A stretch of DNA of 64,000 nucleotides, from positions 2,914,001 through 2,978,000 of the forward strand of contig NC_079148.1 of NCBI RefSeq assembly GCF_945859685.1, read 5' to 3'. Shown one piece after another: positions 9,370-21,394 of this stretch. Positions within the stretch are counted from its first letter, which is position 1, and each line of letters starts with the position of its first letter. The position numbers and the translations under genes are program-made. A model generated the notes under the pieces. It was not told the origin of the DNA. It saw nothing but the letters and a program-made list of their open reading frames with translations, and did not search any database. Source of the stretch: Eupeodes corollae (Eukaryota; Arthropoda; Insecta; Diptera; Syrphidae).

Positions 9370-11740
9370 AGCTAACATCAAAAAGGCAAACCTTCTGATC
9401 GGAGGCGACGCAAATGCTCGGCATACCCTTTGGGGAAGTTCTGTGATCAACAAACGAGGTGAATCACTTTTTGATTTTATTATTGAAAATAATATGACCA
9501 TTTGTAACAGAAGCAATACTCCCACTTTCGTCTTTCCGAGGTCGGAAAATTATGAAGGATGTGCTTGATGTTACATTAGTAAACAACCGTAATTTTTTAG
9601 TGAAGAATTGGAGAGTTTCCCCTTTGAATTCTTTTTCGGATCACAAGTGGATTCTTTTTCAAATTATTTTCGAGTCGAAAAACCCTCTGCCTTACAGAAA
9701 TCCCAAAAGAACTGACTGGACGAAATTAAGTCAAATTGCTAATTCCAAACTAAGCAACTTACCGAATCTCACTGAATCGATAGGAGACATTGAATCAAAG
9801 GTGAAAACCTTTGAAACTTCTATAAGTAAAGCTTTTAGAGCCTCTTGCCCAGTTAAATATAGCTGTAAAACCCTTTCTTCTTGGTGGAATGAAGAACTGT
9901 CCAGTCTTAGGAAAATGACGAGGACAATTTTCAATATCAGAGCAAACATAACTTTTACCAACCGTATAAAGACTCTCTTAAAATTTACAAGCAAGCCCTG
10001 TCATCAGCCAAAAGACAAGGCTGGAGAGAATACTGTCAATCAATCGAAGACGTAAAGGATTCCGCAAGACTCAACAAAGTTTTATCGAAGGAACATTGTA
10101 ATCCTTCATTTCTAAAAAAGCCTGTTGGAACCTGGACAGCCTCTCCAGCCGAATCTCTTGAGCTACTGATGAAGACGCACTTTCCGGGTTGCGAGAGTGG
10201 TAACCCCGAATCGCTTGAAACCACAGAGCTAAACGTAGCTCATGTGGAGCAAGTCAATTCCGTTATAACCAGAGAAAATATTTTGTGGGCCGTCATTACT
10301 TTTTCTCCATATTAATCCCCAGGAATGGATGGCATACTGCCAGTTATGCTTCAAAAGTTGCATGATGTTACAGCTCCATGGCTGGAAAAAAATTTCAAAG
10401 GATGTCTCCTTCTCAAACATGTGCGCATGTCGTGGAGACAGGTCAAAGTAGTTTTTATCCCGAAAGTGGGTAGGCGAGGTCACGAATCCGCGAAGGATTT
10501 CAGACCAATAAGCTTAACATCTCTTGTGCTTAAAACCTTGGAGCGTATTCTTGATTACCATATTAGAGAAATCCTAGTTGGACGACCTCTCGAAAGCTCT
10601 CAGCATGCTTATCTTAAGGGCAAATCTTCGGAGACTGCCCTCCATGAAGTAGTGCGTACTGTAGAACAAAAAATCCATTATAAAGAATTTACTATTGCCA
10701 CCTACCTAGACATAGAAGGTGCTTTTAACAACGTCCTTACAGAATCCATAGAAGAATCGCTCGTTAAGTTCGGTGTAGAAGAGTGCATTCGAGAATGGAT
10801 TATTTCCATGCTCAGTGGTAGGAAGATTCGAGCCACTCTAGGCAATACAATCGGAACAAAACACGTGAGTAGGCGGGAACACCCCAGGGTGGTGTTCTTT
10901 CGCCTCTTCTATGGCTTCTGGTCATGGATACAATTCTCGTTAAATTAGAGAGATGTGGAGTGAAGGCGGTAGCCTATGCGGATGATTTGGTGCTATTGAT
11001 GTCAGGAAAGTACACCTCTGTGATTAGTGAAATCAGGAAGTCAACTTTGATGAAAGTTATAGCAACTGGCCACGAGTTGTGGACTAGGAGTTAACCAAAG
11101 TAAAACTGAACTGTTGCTCTTTAGTACAAAAACTAAAGTACCGCCCTTGACGGTACCTCGACTCAACGGTCAAATCGTATCATTGTTTTCCAGTGCAAAA
11201 TATTTGGGAGTTATACTCGACCCTAAACTAAACTGGAAACTAAATATTGAAGCACGGGTTAAGAAGGCCTGTGTTGCCTTCTACGCCTGCAGCAAAACTT
11301 TCGGCAAAAAGTGGGGACTTCAGTCGAAGATGATTTTATGAACGTACACAGCCGTAGTACGTTCAATCTTAACATATGGTTCGATTGTGTGGTGGTCTTC
11401 TCTTAGAAAAGCCTATATAATATTGATAGGATAAAGAAGGTTCAGAGAACAGTTTGCGTCGGCACCACAGGGGCCATGCGTACTTGCCCAACGGACTCCT
11501 TAAACGTTATTTTGGATCTTCTACCAATCGACCTTTCTATTAAATACATAGTTTCCTGCAGCGCTATTAGGCTGAAGAAATCAAACAGCTGGTTGTCAAA
11601 ACCTTATGGTCAGAGCAACACAACGAAATTGATTCCCTCAGATATTATCTAGGTAGACACTGACTACTGCACTCCTATTTTGAGCCTTAGTAAGGGTTTT
11701 AAGGTTATTTTCCCATCCCTCACGACAATTTGATCCAATC
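9370..11740 (+). mobile_element. LOA/R1-like LINE, ORF2 relic (endonuclease end plus reverse transcriptase)
   Basis: Plus-strand frames give a nearly continuous ORF2 broken by a few shifts. The end of an APE endonuclease comes first: LLIGGDANARHTLWGSS (about 9385-9435), then LDVTLVNNRNF and SFSDHKWILF (9565-9665). The linker WWNEELSSLRK follows (about 9885). RT blocks are PGMDGILPVMLQ (10320), FRPISLTSLVLKTLERILD (10500), TYLDIEGAFNNV (10700), a GGTPQGGVLSPLLW-like block read across a shift (about 10875-10910), AYADDLVLLMSG (10972-11007), KYLGVILDPKLNW (11200-11240) and TYGSIVWW (11370). An MRTCPTDSLNVILDL block follows (11475-11530). It stops near 11740 before any RNase H. The MRTCPT block and the PQGGVLSPLLW style suggest LOA or R1-group rather than Jockey; the clade call is tentative, the LINE call firm. 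Confidence 0.88.
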
Positions 11741-13621
11741 AATGCTAACTGAAAGTTATTAGCTGGAATTATAACTTTAAAGTTGAAACTTCTCACATAC
11801 ATAGCTTTAAAAAATCATCCTATACATCTCACCAGTTTAATGAAATCAATCATCATCCATTTATTCCCCCAAACCACTTAATAGCTAGTAGTTAAATTAA
11901 GACCCTCGTCTTACAGTAGCCCAAGAGCAAATATTAAGTAATTTAATGATGTTTTAAAGAAACCAAAGCTTTAACCAAAACTAGGTACATCTTGCCTCTT
12001 TAAAATCTAATTAGAATATCACCTCAAATATTTAAGATGAAGAAAGACGCCCTATCCTATTGCATGCCATTCAAATCGTTCATAGCGATGGTAATGGAAG
12101 AGAATTTGGATCTATTTTCTACCCATGATGATGGTTATCCTTGAATGAAACTTCTAATAAAAAAGTCATTTAGTTTCGTTTATATTCAATTTGGTATTTT
12201 TGTTGTTGTTTTATTTTTCATTTTGGGATAGACATTTTTCGAATTGTTGGTTTAGTTGCCTCTAGCGATCCACAGCTCTAAATGCTTTCATTATTTTTAA
12301 GTGACAGGCTATTATTCTGATTCTATGGTTAAGTCATTGGAAGATTAACAAGACATAACCAACCCATTTCGTCGGATTACAACTTTGACCCATTTTTCTA
12401 GCCTATATTTGCTATTTTCAGAAACGCGTGGCTTGAATAATATGTGTGCCCTTCAAAACGTGCCATTATTTGCAGTCAATTTGAAATCATCCCCCTAAAA
12501 ATGATAATAACTAACACCAACAACAACTAAAATATCGCACCATAACAGTCCTCATGGACCATCAGGGGGATGCTTAAAATAAAGGAATGACTTTTGATGG
12601 GACAATCCTTTTTTGTAATAGATGTGAACTGGAGCTTTGCTGGTTTTCGTTTGACATGTTTGACTTAACAAAAAGATAAATAAATAGGTCAGGTTCGATT
12701 TGCATACCCGCCCCCAAGTTTGCAAATAAATCATACTTTGAAAAATGTTAGGGTAAGGTCCCCATGAATGTAGCTGGGGTTGTGTAAAATTCATAGAAGT
12801 TTACTTGATGCAAATTTGCATACATAGCAAGACCCAATAATAGAAGGTTCAATTCTGTCTTCTTGCTTGTTTCACGCTTTCAAACTCAATGACTAAAGGA
12901 CCTAGGCGAGAGTGTAGGAAGGTGCCGCACTGCCACAACAGTTTCATCGCTATGCGGTTGGAATAATCTCGTTAGTGGTAATTGGAAAATTTGTATGACT
13001 TTCCAGAGGGCTTGTAATATATACGTGATAGTTTTGAATCTCTGTTCTTTTGGTTGTTTTCTTTTTTGTCACAGAGTCAAAGCAAAATTATTGGAGCAAG
13101 GACCAATACCCCAGCGAAAAATGTTCTTTAAAACGAGGAACTTCGTCGTGCCATCACCAAACTCCACCGTCACCGCTACCGCATTGTGTATGCCAGGAGC
13201 ATAGTGGTAATTTTTCATTGGCATTTCCATGGAAAATGAATGTACGTGCGGTTGGTGGCATGCGGCAAGACAAAGTAATATAAATGAAGCAATATACACA
13301 TCTACATATATGAACTTCTCGTGCTTGAAATAAGGACATGATGTATTGATAGGTTTTGTTGATGGCATATTTAGGAACAAGTTCGGGAGAACTGGAATTT
13401 TGTTCTTTTTGAAACTTCCCCAATATCTCAAACACACGTCACCTATCAATCAAGGTTTAAACAAGACGTTTTGTTAGGATTTTGGGATAATTGTGTTTTG
13501 CGAATAGAGCGATAATACTGATTTATTTAAGAAAAACACTAACAACAATCACTCATTTCATTAAGGAATTATTTACTTTTCACACAAGGATAGTAAAAAT
13601 TTGATCTAATAACAAAAAAAA
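11741..13621. other. AT-rich intergenic DNA; one ambiguous exon-like island
   Basis: No gene recognised. A GC-richer island at 13075-13206 follows a strong pyrimidine tract and CAG and is open in two plus frames and one minus frame; it is discussed as a finding. The 80-codon minus frame at 12552-12794 has no supporting signal. Confidence 0.4.
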
Positions 13622-14677
13622 GGCCTGGGATGCGACCCACACTAATGACTTCCCGTCCCGTCTGTAGATTAGTCTTGCTTAAAAGTTTGTAGGGTTGGGT
13701 TAAAAATTGTTAGTTGAATTATTCTTAAAAAATTTTAAATTTTCAACAATATTTTTCAGATAAAGAAATAGTTTAGTTTGAAAATCTAGTTTTGTTAAAT
13801 AGATTTTTAGTCGAAAACAAATTTTTACCAATTTAAGTAGCATTTCTTAAATTTTTACAAATTGGATGAACGAAATTAATTTGAGGGATATCAAGAACCG
13901 AACATCAATTTTTACCAAATTCGCGTACTATTTTTTGTAGATTTTATTTTTGTATGAAAAAACGGAATGTTTGATTTTATATTAAAAAAACTACTAAATA
14001 TCGAAAACAATATTTTCTGTGAAATAAAAAAAGTTTTAAAGGCAATATTTTTAATTTTTGATAAACTATTTTAGTCGAAAGTAAATTTTTACTAAAGTTT
14101 TAGTATTGCTTTTTTAGGTTTTTATTTTTTGTTAAAAAAACTGCCAATTTGGTTTTAAAAGATAAAATTTTTCAAAGTTTTGAAAAGATATTTGAGTGGA
14201 AAATCAATTTTTACCAACTTTTATTCATTTTTTTGTTTAGGTTTTTATTTTTTGTAAGAAAACTGTCTATTCTTTTTTTTTCAAAAATTTTCCGAGTGTT
14301 GAAAACAATATTTCTTTTAAGTTAAAATTATTTGGAAGCCATAAAATTAAATTTTTGAAAAGATGTTTAAGTCAAAAATCAATTTTTACCAACTTGGAGT
14401 AATGTTTTTCTTAGGTTTTTATTTTTTTTTTAAACTGCCTATTCGAATTTTCTCAAAATTTCATCAGATGTTGAAAACGTTATTTTTCGTTGCACAAAAT
14501 TGTTTTGAAGATAAAATCATTTTGTATTCGTAAAATCTTCGGGGTGACAATTTTTTTTTTTAGTTTTTTTTTGATTTATAAAAAAAAACGTTGTTTGGAT
14601 TTTTTTCAAAAAATATCTTTCTAAAAATCTTTTACTTCGACTCTAGGGACCGTGAAACGTCGAGAAATGTCAATATG
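13622..14677 (+). repeat. Repeat family A, copy 2
   Basis: Starts with the family's 5' sequence (CTGGGATGCGACCCACACT, then ACTTCCCGTCCCGTCTG). It runs through about four internal units with the TTTGAAAAGATATTT(G/A)AGT core at about 14180 and 14355, and ends in CGACTCTAGGGACC...GTCGAGAAATGTCAA. Compared with copy 6 it lacks roughly 280 bp upstream of CTTTCTAAAAATC, including the GTAC-rich segment. This looks like an internal deletion. Confidence 0.78.
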
Positions 14678-16499
14678 GCAAAGAAACTTGCCATATATGT
14701 AGGTACATGGTTCAAATGTGTCGCAAATAAAATTCTATAAGACAGATAAATATGGCAAAGTTCTTAAAAATTGTGCCTTTGTTTCGTGTAGCAGTGCAAA
14801 GCCGATAGAATTTTAGTTATGAAGTTTAATTTGAAACGATTTGTGATTTTATTTGCCTTAATTTCTATCATTAGATGAAAAAACCAACTAATCCGTTGTA
14901 CTTTACTTAATCAAAGTGCATATTTCTTTTTTTTTTGGTAATATTAAGTCCACACCACTTTCATTGTTTTTGAATAAATATTTAAGCTTGATTAATTTTC
15001 ATTTCAACCTCTTTGTAAAGGAACTCAGAATAAAGCCAATTGGGAGATTTTAATATTTTACGATTTAATTTTTCTGACCCTGTGCATATCTCTATGTACA
15101 CAAATTCCCTGACCTCATATTACTCTCAATGAACCTTTTTCTCCACAAAAAAGCAAACCACAGAAAAAGCTTCAAATGACCCATGTCCCAATCATCCAAA
15201 TCCTTTCTCGTTATCAAAAAGTTTCACAAATTCGAAAACATACATACATAGGTATCGAAAATAAAACATTTAAATGTGAGAAAAAAAACTTCACACTGTG
15301 ATAAAAATCTCTACCATTTAAAAAAACATAGAAACAGAGGAGCTATTGTAACCAGTTGTAAGATTTATATATTTCCGGTCTGGTAAATGTTAGAATATCC
15401 AAAAAATATACCTCATTTACATCATAATTCATGCATGAATCCGAGAGGGTAAATATCCCCAAGGATTTATGTGTTTAGATTAACTTGAATATACCTACAA
15501 TAAAACGGTACGACATTGTACACAAATCTTTAGGGTGTGTATTTTTTTAACTCTACGAAAGCTGAAAGGAATAAATTGATATGCATACCTTATCGATTGT
15601 AAAAATTTAAATATTTAAATAAAATGGAAAATTTTAATATAAACTTTTTGCATTTAGAATAAATAACGAAATGGATTTGACACTTAATGAATGTATGTAT
15701 ATAAATTAATTTATTATGTTTTTTTATTTCTTTACATTTTTATGTTTTCAATTTGAAAATGCTTTTTCGTTGACAAGGAATAACCAAAATATTCTTTGAC
15801 GCCTTAAGTTAACTTTCAAACACGATTAAGTGCATTTTTTGAGTTTTAGCCATTTCCAATTTTGGAGTTCCATTTTTTTTTGTTAACGTCTTATTAGTTT
15901 TTGAATATTTATTTATTTTTTCAAAACACTTGTGTGCCTTACAGTTTTGCTCACCACGTACCATCCTTTGTGTTTGTGTTTGATTTTGGTTTTACCAACC
16001 TCATAAGTTCGCTGGATCTTTATTCGCATATATCTTTTCCTCTGAGGGGTAAGCTTTAATCCTTTGAAGGAAGAGTAGTCGTTAACGTTGTTTGTTAAGA
16101 AATGGCTTCAAATAAATATAACTAAGAAAAAAGGTAAACATTTGGCAATTAGATCACAAAGTCTTTCAAATAATTCCACTAGGGCGTAGATATGTGGAAT
16201 ATTTTTTTCTACAAAGAGGTGTGTGGGGTAAGTGTTGCAATATAAGAAAAAATGATATTATTATTAATAGAGAAATTGACATAAATTACGGGACTCTAAA
16301 GCATACGATCTTACCTTTAAGGTAAATTTTATTAAAATCGTTAGAGTAAATTTTGAGAACATTAGAAAAATGTTAAATCGGTGCCAGGAAAATATCACGC
16401 CAATCATACAAAAATGTGTCTTAAATATAAATTAGAACATAATTATCATTCGCTAGTTTATTGTTGTCGAAATTATTGTTCGTTATCAAATTTTTGGAA
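14678..16499. other. AT-rich intergenic DNA
   Basis: No coding or RNA gene seen. The first 70 bases (CTTGCCATATATG ... GTCGCAAATAA) resemble the terminus of the other AT-rich repeat at 38495-38530. Confidence 0.4.
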
Positions 16500-16738
16500 T
16501 TTTTTAAAATCTACCCTTTACAGCATTGTCCAATGGGGAATCAAAAACCGTGTAGAATTTAATTCTTCGGACACTCAATGTTTGTCTACTATCGCAAAAG
16601 TTTAACCCTCACCAATGTCAATATTGATATGCGGTTCTTGAATCGAGGAGACTGAACAGCTTTCAGTTCTAGGTATATGCATCACAAACCATTTCTCGTC
16701 CGAAACTCGAGCACAATTCTTGTCTCTTGGACAAAATT
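16500..16738 (+). pseudogene. Jockey-group LINE reverse-transcriptase scrap
   Basis: Plus-strand frame reads LYSIVQWGIKNRVEFNSSDTQ and, after short shifts, IEETEQLSVLGICITNHFSS. This corresponds to the segment just after the YADD motif (WG..NRV.FN.SKTQ...LSVLG) in Jockey-group elements. It ends where the pogo-like transposase begins. It resembles the fragments at 49870-52425 and 54545-55085, so one family may be involved. Confidence 0.65.
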
Positions 16739-16739
16739 C

Positions 16740-17930
16740 AAAAGAGAGCTTTAAAAACTATAGGTGACTTTTGTCTAACTGAAACTTTCGTACCACTCAT
16801 TACAATGTGCACACATTCAAAGCTAATGTGCTTTGGTGATTTCTTTCCAATCATTCTCCACTTTTTTAATTGCTCGCTCTGTTTTAAAAAATTATAAAAG
16901 TATTCATATCCCCTTGAGTACGCGCCTTTCATTTTTTAAACCCATTTACAGCCGTAGACATAAAAGACGCTTGCATGAAAGCTTTCCCAAAAATTTCAGC
17001 AACTTTTCGAACTGTGACAACCATTTCTGAATTGCTGCGAAGCCAAGATGTAATTTCAGCGACCTAAAGGCGGTGAGTTGTATGTGGGGGGAAACATAAA
17101 ATGATGACTCCGTGGGTTTGAGCTTCTTTTATGAGATCAATATTTTGTGTGTGGGTACTATGCCCATCCAACAGGTCGTTCGACTGTGGCTGCACTAAAC
17201 ACGATAAACTTTTTAAACCATTACAGAAAAAACTCTGTTGTTATCCAACCAGAATAACTGCAAACTCCCCAAGCTCCACGTGCAGCATTAAGCATTAGCT
17301 GCGGATCCATCCTTTTTCTAGGAAACACCATCATGGGTGGCATATATTGGCCACTGGCACTGAAACATATGGCCCCAACTTGCTTTCGACGTTTTTTTAG
17401 CTATTTCTTTTGACTTCGTTTCGGGTACAACGGAAGTTCCTGTTTCGTCACAATTTAAGATTCTGTCAGGTGTCAATTAATGTTCATCATTAATATTTCC
17501 TAAGAAATAGAAAAACTTATCAACCGCCTGTTTGTTAAATCCGGCAGCACGAGCAGCTGAGGTGCTTTCGGGTTGTCTTATAGATAATAATTCGGGATTC
17601 CTCTTTAAAAAGCTTTGTACGCAGTCTTTACCAGCTTCATTTTTTATATATATAATTAAATGGATGTGGTTTATTATTTAGAATTGCTAGTCTGTAGTTA
17701 GCCCGTTAAGCCTGCTCTCTAACTTTTTCTCTTCATCATAAGAAAAAACTGTTTTGTAAGGCCTAACGGAACCTTCATTTTCATTATAGCTGAAACATAT
17801 TCGTAGAGCTTTCACGAAGCATATTCACTTTTCTCTCCAAAGGGACACCAAAATCCTTTGCTGCAAGATATTAACCTATTTTACCTTGTACCACAGAGTA
17901 TACCCGCATTTCTCATGACCTCTTCTAACC
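16740..17930 (-). pseudogene. pogo/Tigger-type transposase relic (DDE_1 superfamily)
   Basis: Minus-strand fragments in order: LAAKDFGVPLERKV (helix-turn-helix end, about 17860), GKDCVQSFLKRNPELLSIR (about 17580-17640, CENP-B-like DNA-binding domain), then ARAAGFNKQAVDKFF. Next is TPDRILNCDETGTSVVPE (about 17420-17475), whose NCDETG holds the first catalytic aspartate of pogo/jerky transposases. Then come ICFSASGQYMPPMMVFP (about 17335-17385) and MDPQLMLNAARGAWG. Further pieces toward 16740 are heavily frameshifted. Stops (for example at the H*LTPD junction) rule out a working enzyme. No TIR pair was found. The transposase would cut and paste pogo-type elements at TA sites. Confidence 0.85.
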
Positions 17931-18005
17931 AATCTTCTCTATTTGTTGTTCTCACCTATATTACAAATCATAAGTCTTTTACTGATATAGCAAAATAAAT
18001 AAATA

Positions 18006-18038
18006 GGCAAGATGGAGTGCCTAATACCCCATCTTGCC
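18006..18038. repeat. Perfect 10-bp stem hairpin with TATT-rich flank
   Basis: GGCAAGATGG pairs exactly with CCATCTTGCC across a 13-nt loop. AAATAAATAAATA lies on the left and AAATAAATAAA on the right. Read on the minus strand it is a hairpin followed by a TATTTATTTATTT tail, a layout seen at LINE or SINE 3' ends. No parent element is identified. Confidence 0.6.
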
Positions 18039-18329
18039 CGCTCATGTCCAAATAAATAAACAAATTAATCTCTAAAAGCAATACTCTCGCACACAAAAAA
18101 AGTCCTTACCTGGATGACTAATCTTTGACCCATGTGAATAAATTTATTTGTACTTCGAAATACTTCGAAATATGTATATAGAACAATCACGATGCAACAT
18201 TGGGTTCGATCAATGCGCCACTTAAAATTTTTTCACGGGTACTGCCTTTTGCGAGGAATTGACAAATTTTACAAGAGTAATTCTTGTCATGAAGAAGTGC
18301 TTTCTCAAATTAGCCGTTCGGATTCGGCA

Positions 18330-18463
18330 ATCGGCATATAAACTAAAGGGCCCCTGCCCCCTGTATCCCTGCAATTACTCGCACACAGGAATGGTTGAGA
18401 GTTGTAAGGCCCTGGTTCTCTACGGACTATTGCGCCACCTCATTTTGTATTTATTTATTTAAC
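18330..18463 (+). mobile_element. Probable retroposon 3' end with ATTT tail
   Basis: The text around GGTTGAGAGTTGTAAGGCCC and GGACTATTGCGCCACCTC leads into TTTATTTATTT. I associate this phrase with a common fly LINE 3' terminus, but that is from memory. The 67-codon open frame over it is probably not a gene. Confidence 0.4.
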
Positions 18464-20783
18464 ACTCGAGACATCCACTTTAAAAAACATCTTATTATCA
18501 TTTACTAAAAATAATGAATGTGTTTTATTAAATGATTAAAATACTTTAATTTCTTCAAGTTCGAATTTAAAAACATAACTTTTTTGGAATTTTTTCATAT
18601 GATTTGAAGCTATTATGCTTTTTGTAATGCCCATTTTGGTTAGACAAAATGTATATCTTCCATTAAATTTGTACTTCTAACCAAAAATAAGAAATAAATG
18701 TTTTAATTAATTTTAATTTAAAACTTCCCGACATTTCTTTCAACATAACATCAAAGAACAAGTCATCAAAAACTTATAAAAGCACCCAAAACAACCTCAT
18801 TCCATTAGGTTTCAAGTTAATCATTCAATTGGAAAAAATTGCGGGTGAAAACATTTATCTCGCTCAACGAAACGAAGGCCAACATAGACATCATCCTCAC
18901 GATTCTTTGAAAGTTTCTCAATTTTACTACAGCATCTTCCACCGTGCGTCGTATCGCGTCGTCGTAGTCGGCGCGTCGTCCGTTCGTCTCGTCACATTTG
19001 TGGCTTTCATTGAGAAATACACACATTTTCCCGCCCAAAATTGGTCAAAACAAAATGCGATGTTTTTGCGATGTTTATTTCCCTCCAATAATTTGGTGTT
19101 TTTGTTTTTGTGTTAGGGTATTGTTTATCAACAAAATTTCAAAAACCATATGAGTAAATAGCGATAGACAGAATGGCACATGGCTTTGCGACGTGATGTG
19201 ATTCTCATTCTGTTGTGTCTTCATCAAAATCCGCGCATGCTCCTGAAACGCATCGAAAAGTGTTTACATTTTCCCAGCTGAACTTTTTGTATTCTTTGCT
19301 TTCCTCGAATCGTTGGTCAGGGTTCTACTCTCAGTTAATAACGGTTCTTTAGCGAGTTCGAATGTCTCGAAGGAAGGAATTATACGAGTAACAAAAGCGG
19401 TAAAGAATTTCGTCTTCGCGATATTTATGTAGTTAGCATAGTTTTGTTTCAGCTTAGACCCATCGTCCATTTGAACAATTGAAACATATGTTCATAAAGT
19501 TTTAAGGGATTTTCGAAACTGCTGGCGTGTTTTTACTTAAAAATTCCCTCAACGAAGTTAACGGTTTAAGATTTAAGGAAAAAATCAAATTAAGTGAAGT
19601 GAAGTTTATGCGTGAGTCCTTATGGTGCTATAATGGATGAAGTTTTGTGGCTTGAAGAGCACTTATTTTCCACCCCTAATCCCCATTTCTTGTGTTTTAT
19701 TTTATAAAATTTTACTTGCTATTTAATCTTTGGCGTAATATCAAAAATATACCATCGTGAAATAGATTAAAGCGCATCCTGTGAGGGATAACCTATAATT
19801 TCATCAAAAAACAAGCAGAGTATCTAACGGTCGACCAATTAAAAGGTGAGTTCCCGCGAGGAATATAGTGGATGTATATAGTTCCAAGAATAGTTCGCAT
19901 TATGATGTGTTAATCAGGTGGCAATGGATAGCAAACGATTTGGGATTAACTCATCCTCTTTCTTGTCCTATAACATCGCATCAAACTTAAGGACCGTTAA
20001 AAATACATTTTCCTTGGAACTTACAACGACGTCGGTTTGGTCGTTCGACCGACACCTTGGATGGACGTACGGATGGGATGAGTGTTGTTTGGGGCTAAGA
20101 TTTATTTTTAAAGATAAAATCCGACTCCTCCGGTTGAAATCTATTTATGGCTCGTCGATGCGTGTCGTTGTCCTCTCAGCCACTTTCTCTTTTAAGAAAA
20201 TTTATCAAACTGTTACAGGATTTTGTGTATATTCATTCTCAAAAAGGGTGTTTTTTAGCTCCATTACATTCAATTTTATGATGTTATGATGTGTAAAAGG
20301 ATTTTCTTTTATATTGAATTTTTAATATTATCATATTCATAAATAATTACACAGCAAAAATTTCTACTCGTACTGACAACAAAAAAAGGGAGACATTTTC
20401 AATTTTTATATCCCTTCGATCGATGATGATAAGTGTGATTGGGGGTGATGTTGAGAGGAAACAAATTTACAAATAATAATCGGATAGGAATATTAAATTG
20501 AAGCAATATGTTTTGAATGTTTGCCAAAAGGGTCGTTATGTTATTTAAATATTAAGGGTGTGGAAAAGGAGTTAAGAATGAAGAATGGAGTAATTTTCCA
20601 AGTGCATAAGGATAAATAATATAAACGAGGATAAATCTTTTTATTTGGCTATATTTACTTGAGTTAGTTTCGCAGGGATTGAGGGTGCAAGAACAGGAAC
20701 AGGAGCAGTAGAATCGAGTGAAAAATAGTAGGAAATCACTTTAAATATAACTTTTTTAATATATTTTATGGAAGAACGCATAC
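18464..20783. other. Intergenic DNA with a GC-rich island (about 18930-19060)
   Basis: Mostly AT-rich. The island near 18950-19000 is CGTCG-rich and open on both strands (95 codons plus, 73 minus), a pattern seen in fly 5' UTR or promoter DNA as well as by chance. A GTGAGT donor-like site sits at 19610. The 123-codon plus frame at 19918-20289 is not recognised and lacks splice support. Confidence 0.35.
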
Positions 20784-20978
20784 ATGGGGTGCAAATATTT
20801 ATTTTGTTTGTTCCTTTTTATCATTTGTGAAAACGCGAGTAAAGATGGTGAGAAGGTTCACTGCGGAACAATGGTGTATGGCATCAGAACCCTTGAATTT
20901 GAACACACAAAATTTGAGATGAATATAACGGTATTATGTTTCAGTTTAGAATGTTGGAAAACTTCAGTATGTAAATAG
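20784..20978 (+). CDS. Candidate small secreted peptide, 64 aa (weak)
   Basis: Not recognised. The frame starts MGCKYLFCLFLFIICENAS, a plausible signal peptide, and leaves a mature part of about 45 residues with four cysteines (VHCG, LCFSLEC, SVCK). The stop is followed 29 nt later by AATAAA (about 21006-21011), so a single-exon small gene is possible. Against it: AT-rich DNA readily yields short hydrophobic frames, the context before the ATG is ordinary, and no homologue is known to me. Low confidence. Confidence 0.22.
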   Translation: MGCKYLFCLFLFIICENASKDGEKVHCGTMVYGIRTLEFEHTKFEMNITVLCFSLECWKTSVCK

Positions 20979-21011
20979 GGAAGCATTCTTATTAAAAATG
21001 TTTCTAAATAA

Positions 21012-21394
21012 AAGCCTTAAATGCATGTTCAATGTTTAATATAAATATTGTTATAGAAATATATTTTGACCTTTTTGATATAAAACTTACTTCAACTTTA
21101 CTAAATACACTTTGTATGGATAATACTGGCGTAAAATTAGCATACAATATGAGCCTAAACGTTTTTAAACATTCTCAGACTAATTTATGCACTTAAACGT
21201 TCTTCAAAGAATCGAATTAATTTATAAATTTTCTTGTGAACAAGCTCCAAATTTAAAAGTAACTTTTAATGTTGGTCTTAATCTTTTTTACAGTTCAAGA
21301 AACAAAAAAAAAACAAGCTACTTCGAGTATTTTCTTTTTAGATTGAATTTTGTCCAGTTAGAACAAGTTCAAAAACGCTGCAAGAAAAAAAATG
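21012..21394. other. AT-rich spacer
   Basis: Nothing recognised; leads into the inverted family A pair. Confidence 0.4.

Noticed and set aside
12685..12705. B-box-like GGTTCGAT sequence, considered as a tRNA gene
   Set aside because: No matching A box or cloverleaf arms nearby; the same holds near 18207.
13069..13449. 126-codon minus-strand frame
   Set aside because: Overlaps open plus-strand frames in the same GC island; no domain, and the splice signals favour the plus strand, so not called as a gene.
19918..20289. 123-codon plus-strand frame
   Set aside because: No domain recognised and no splice or start context; likely chance.
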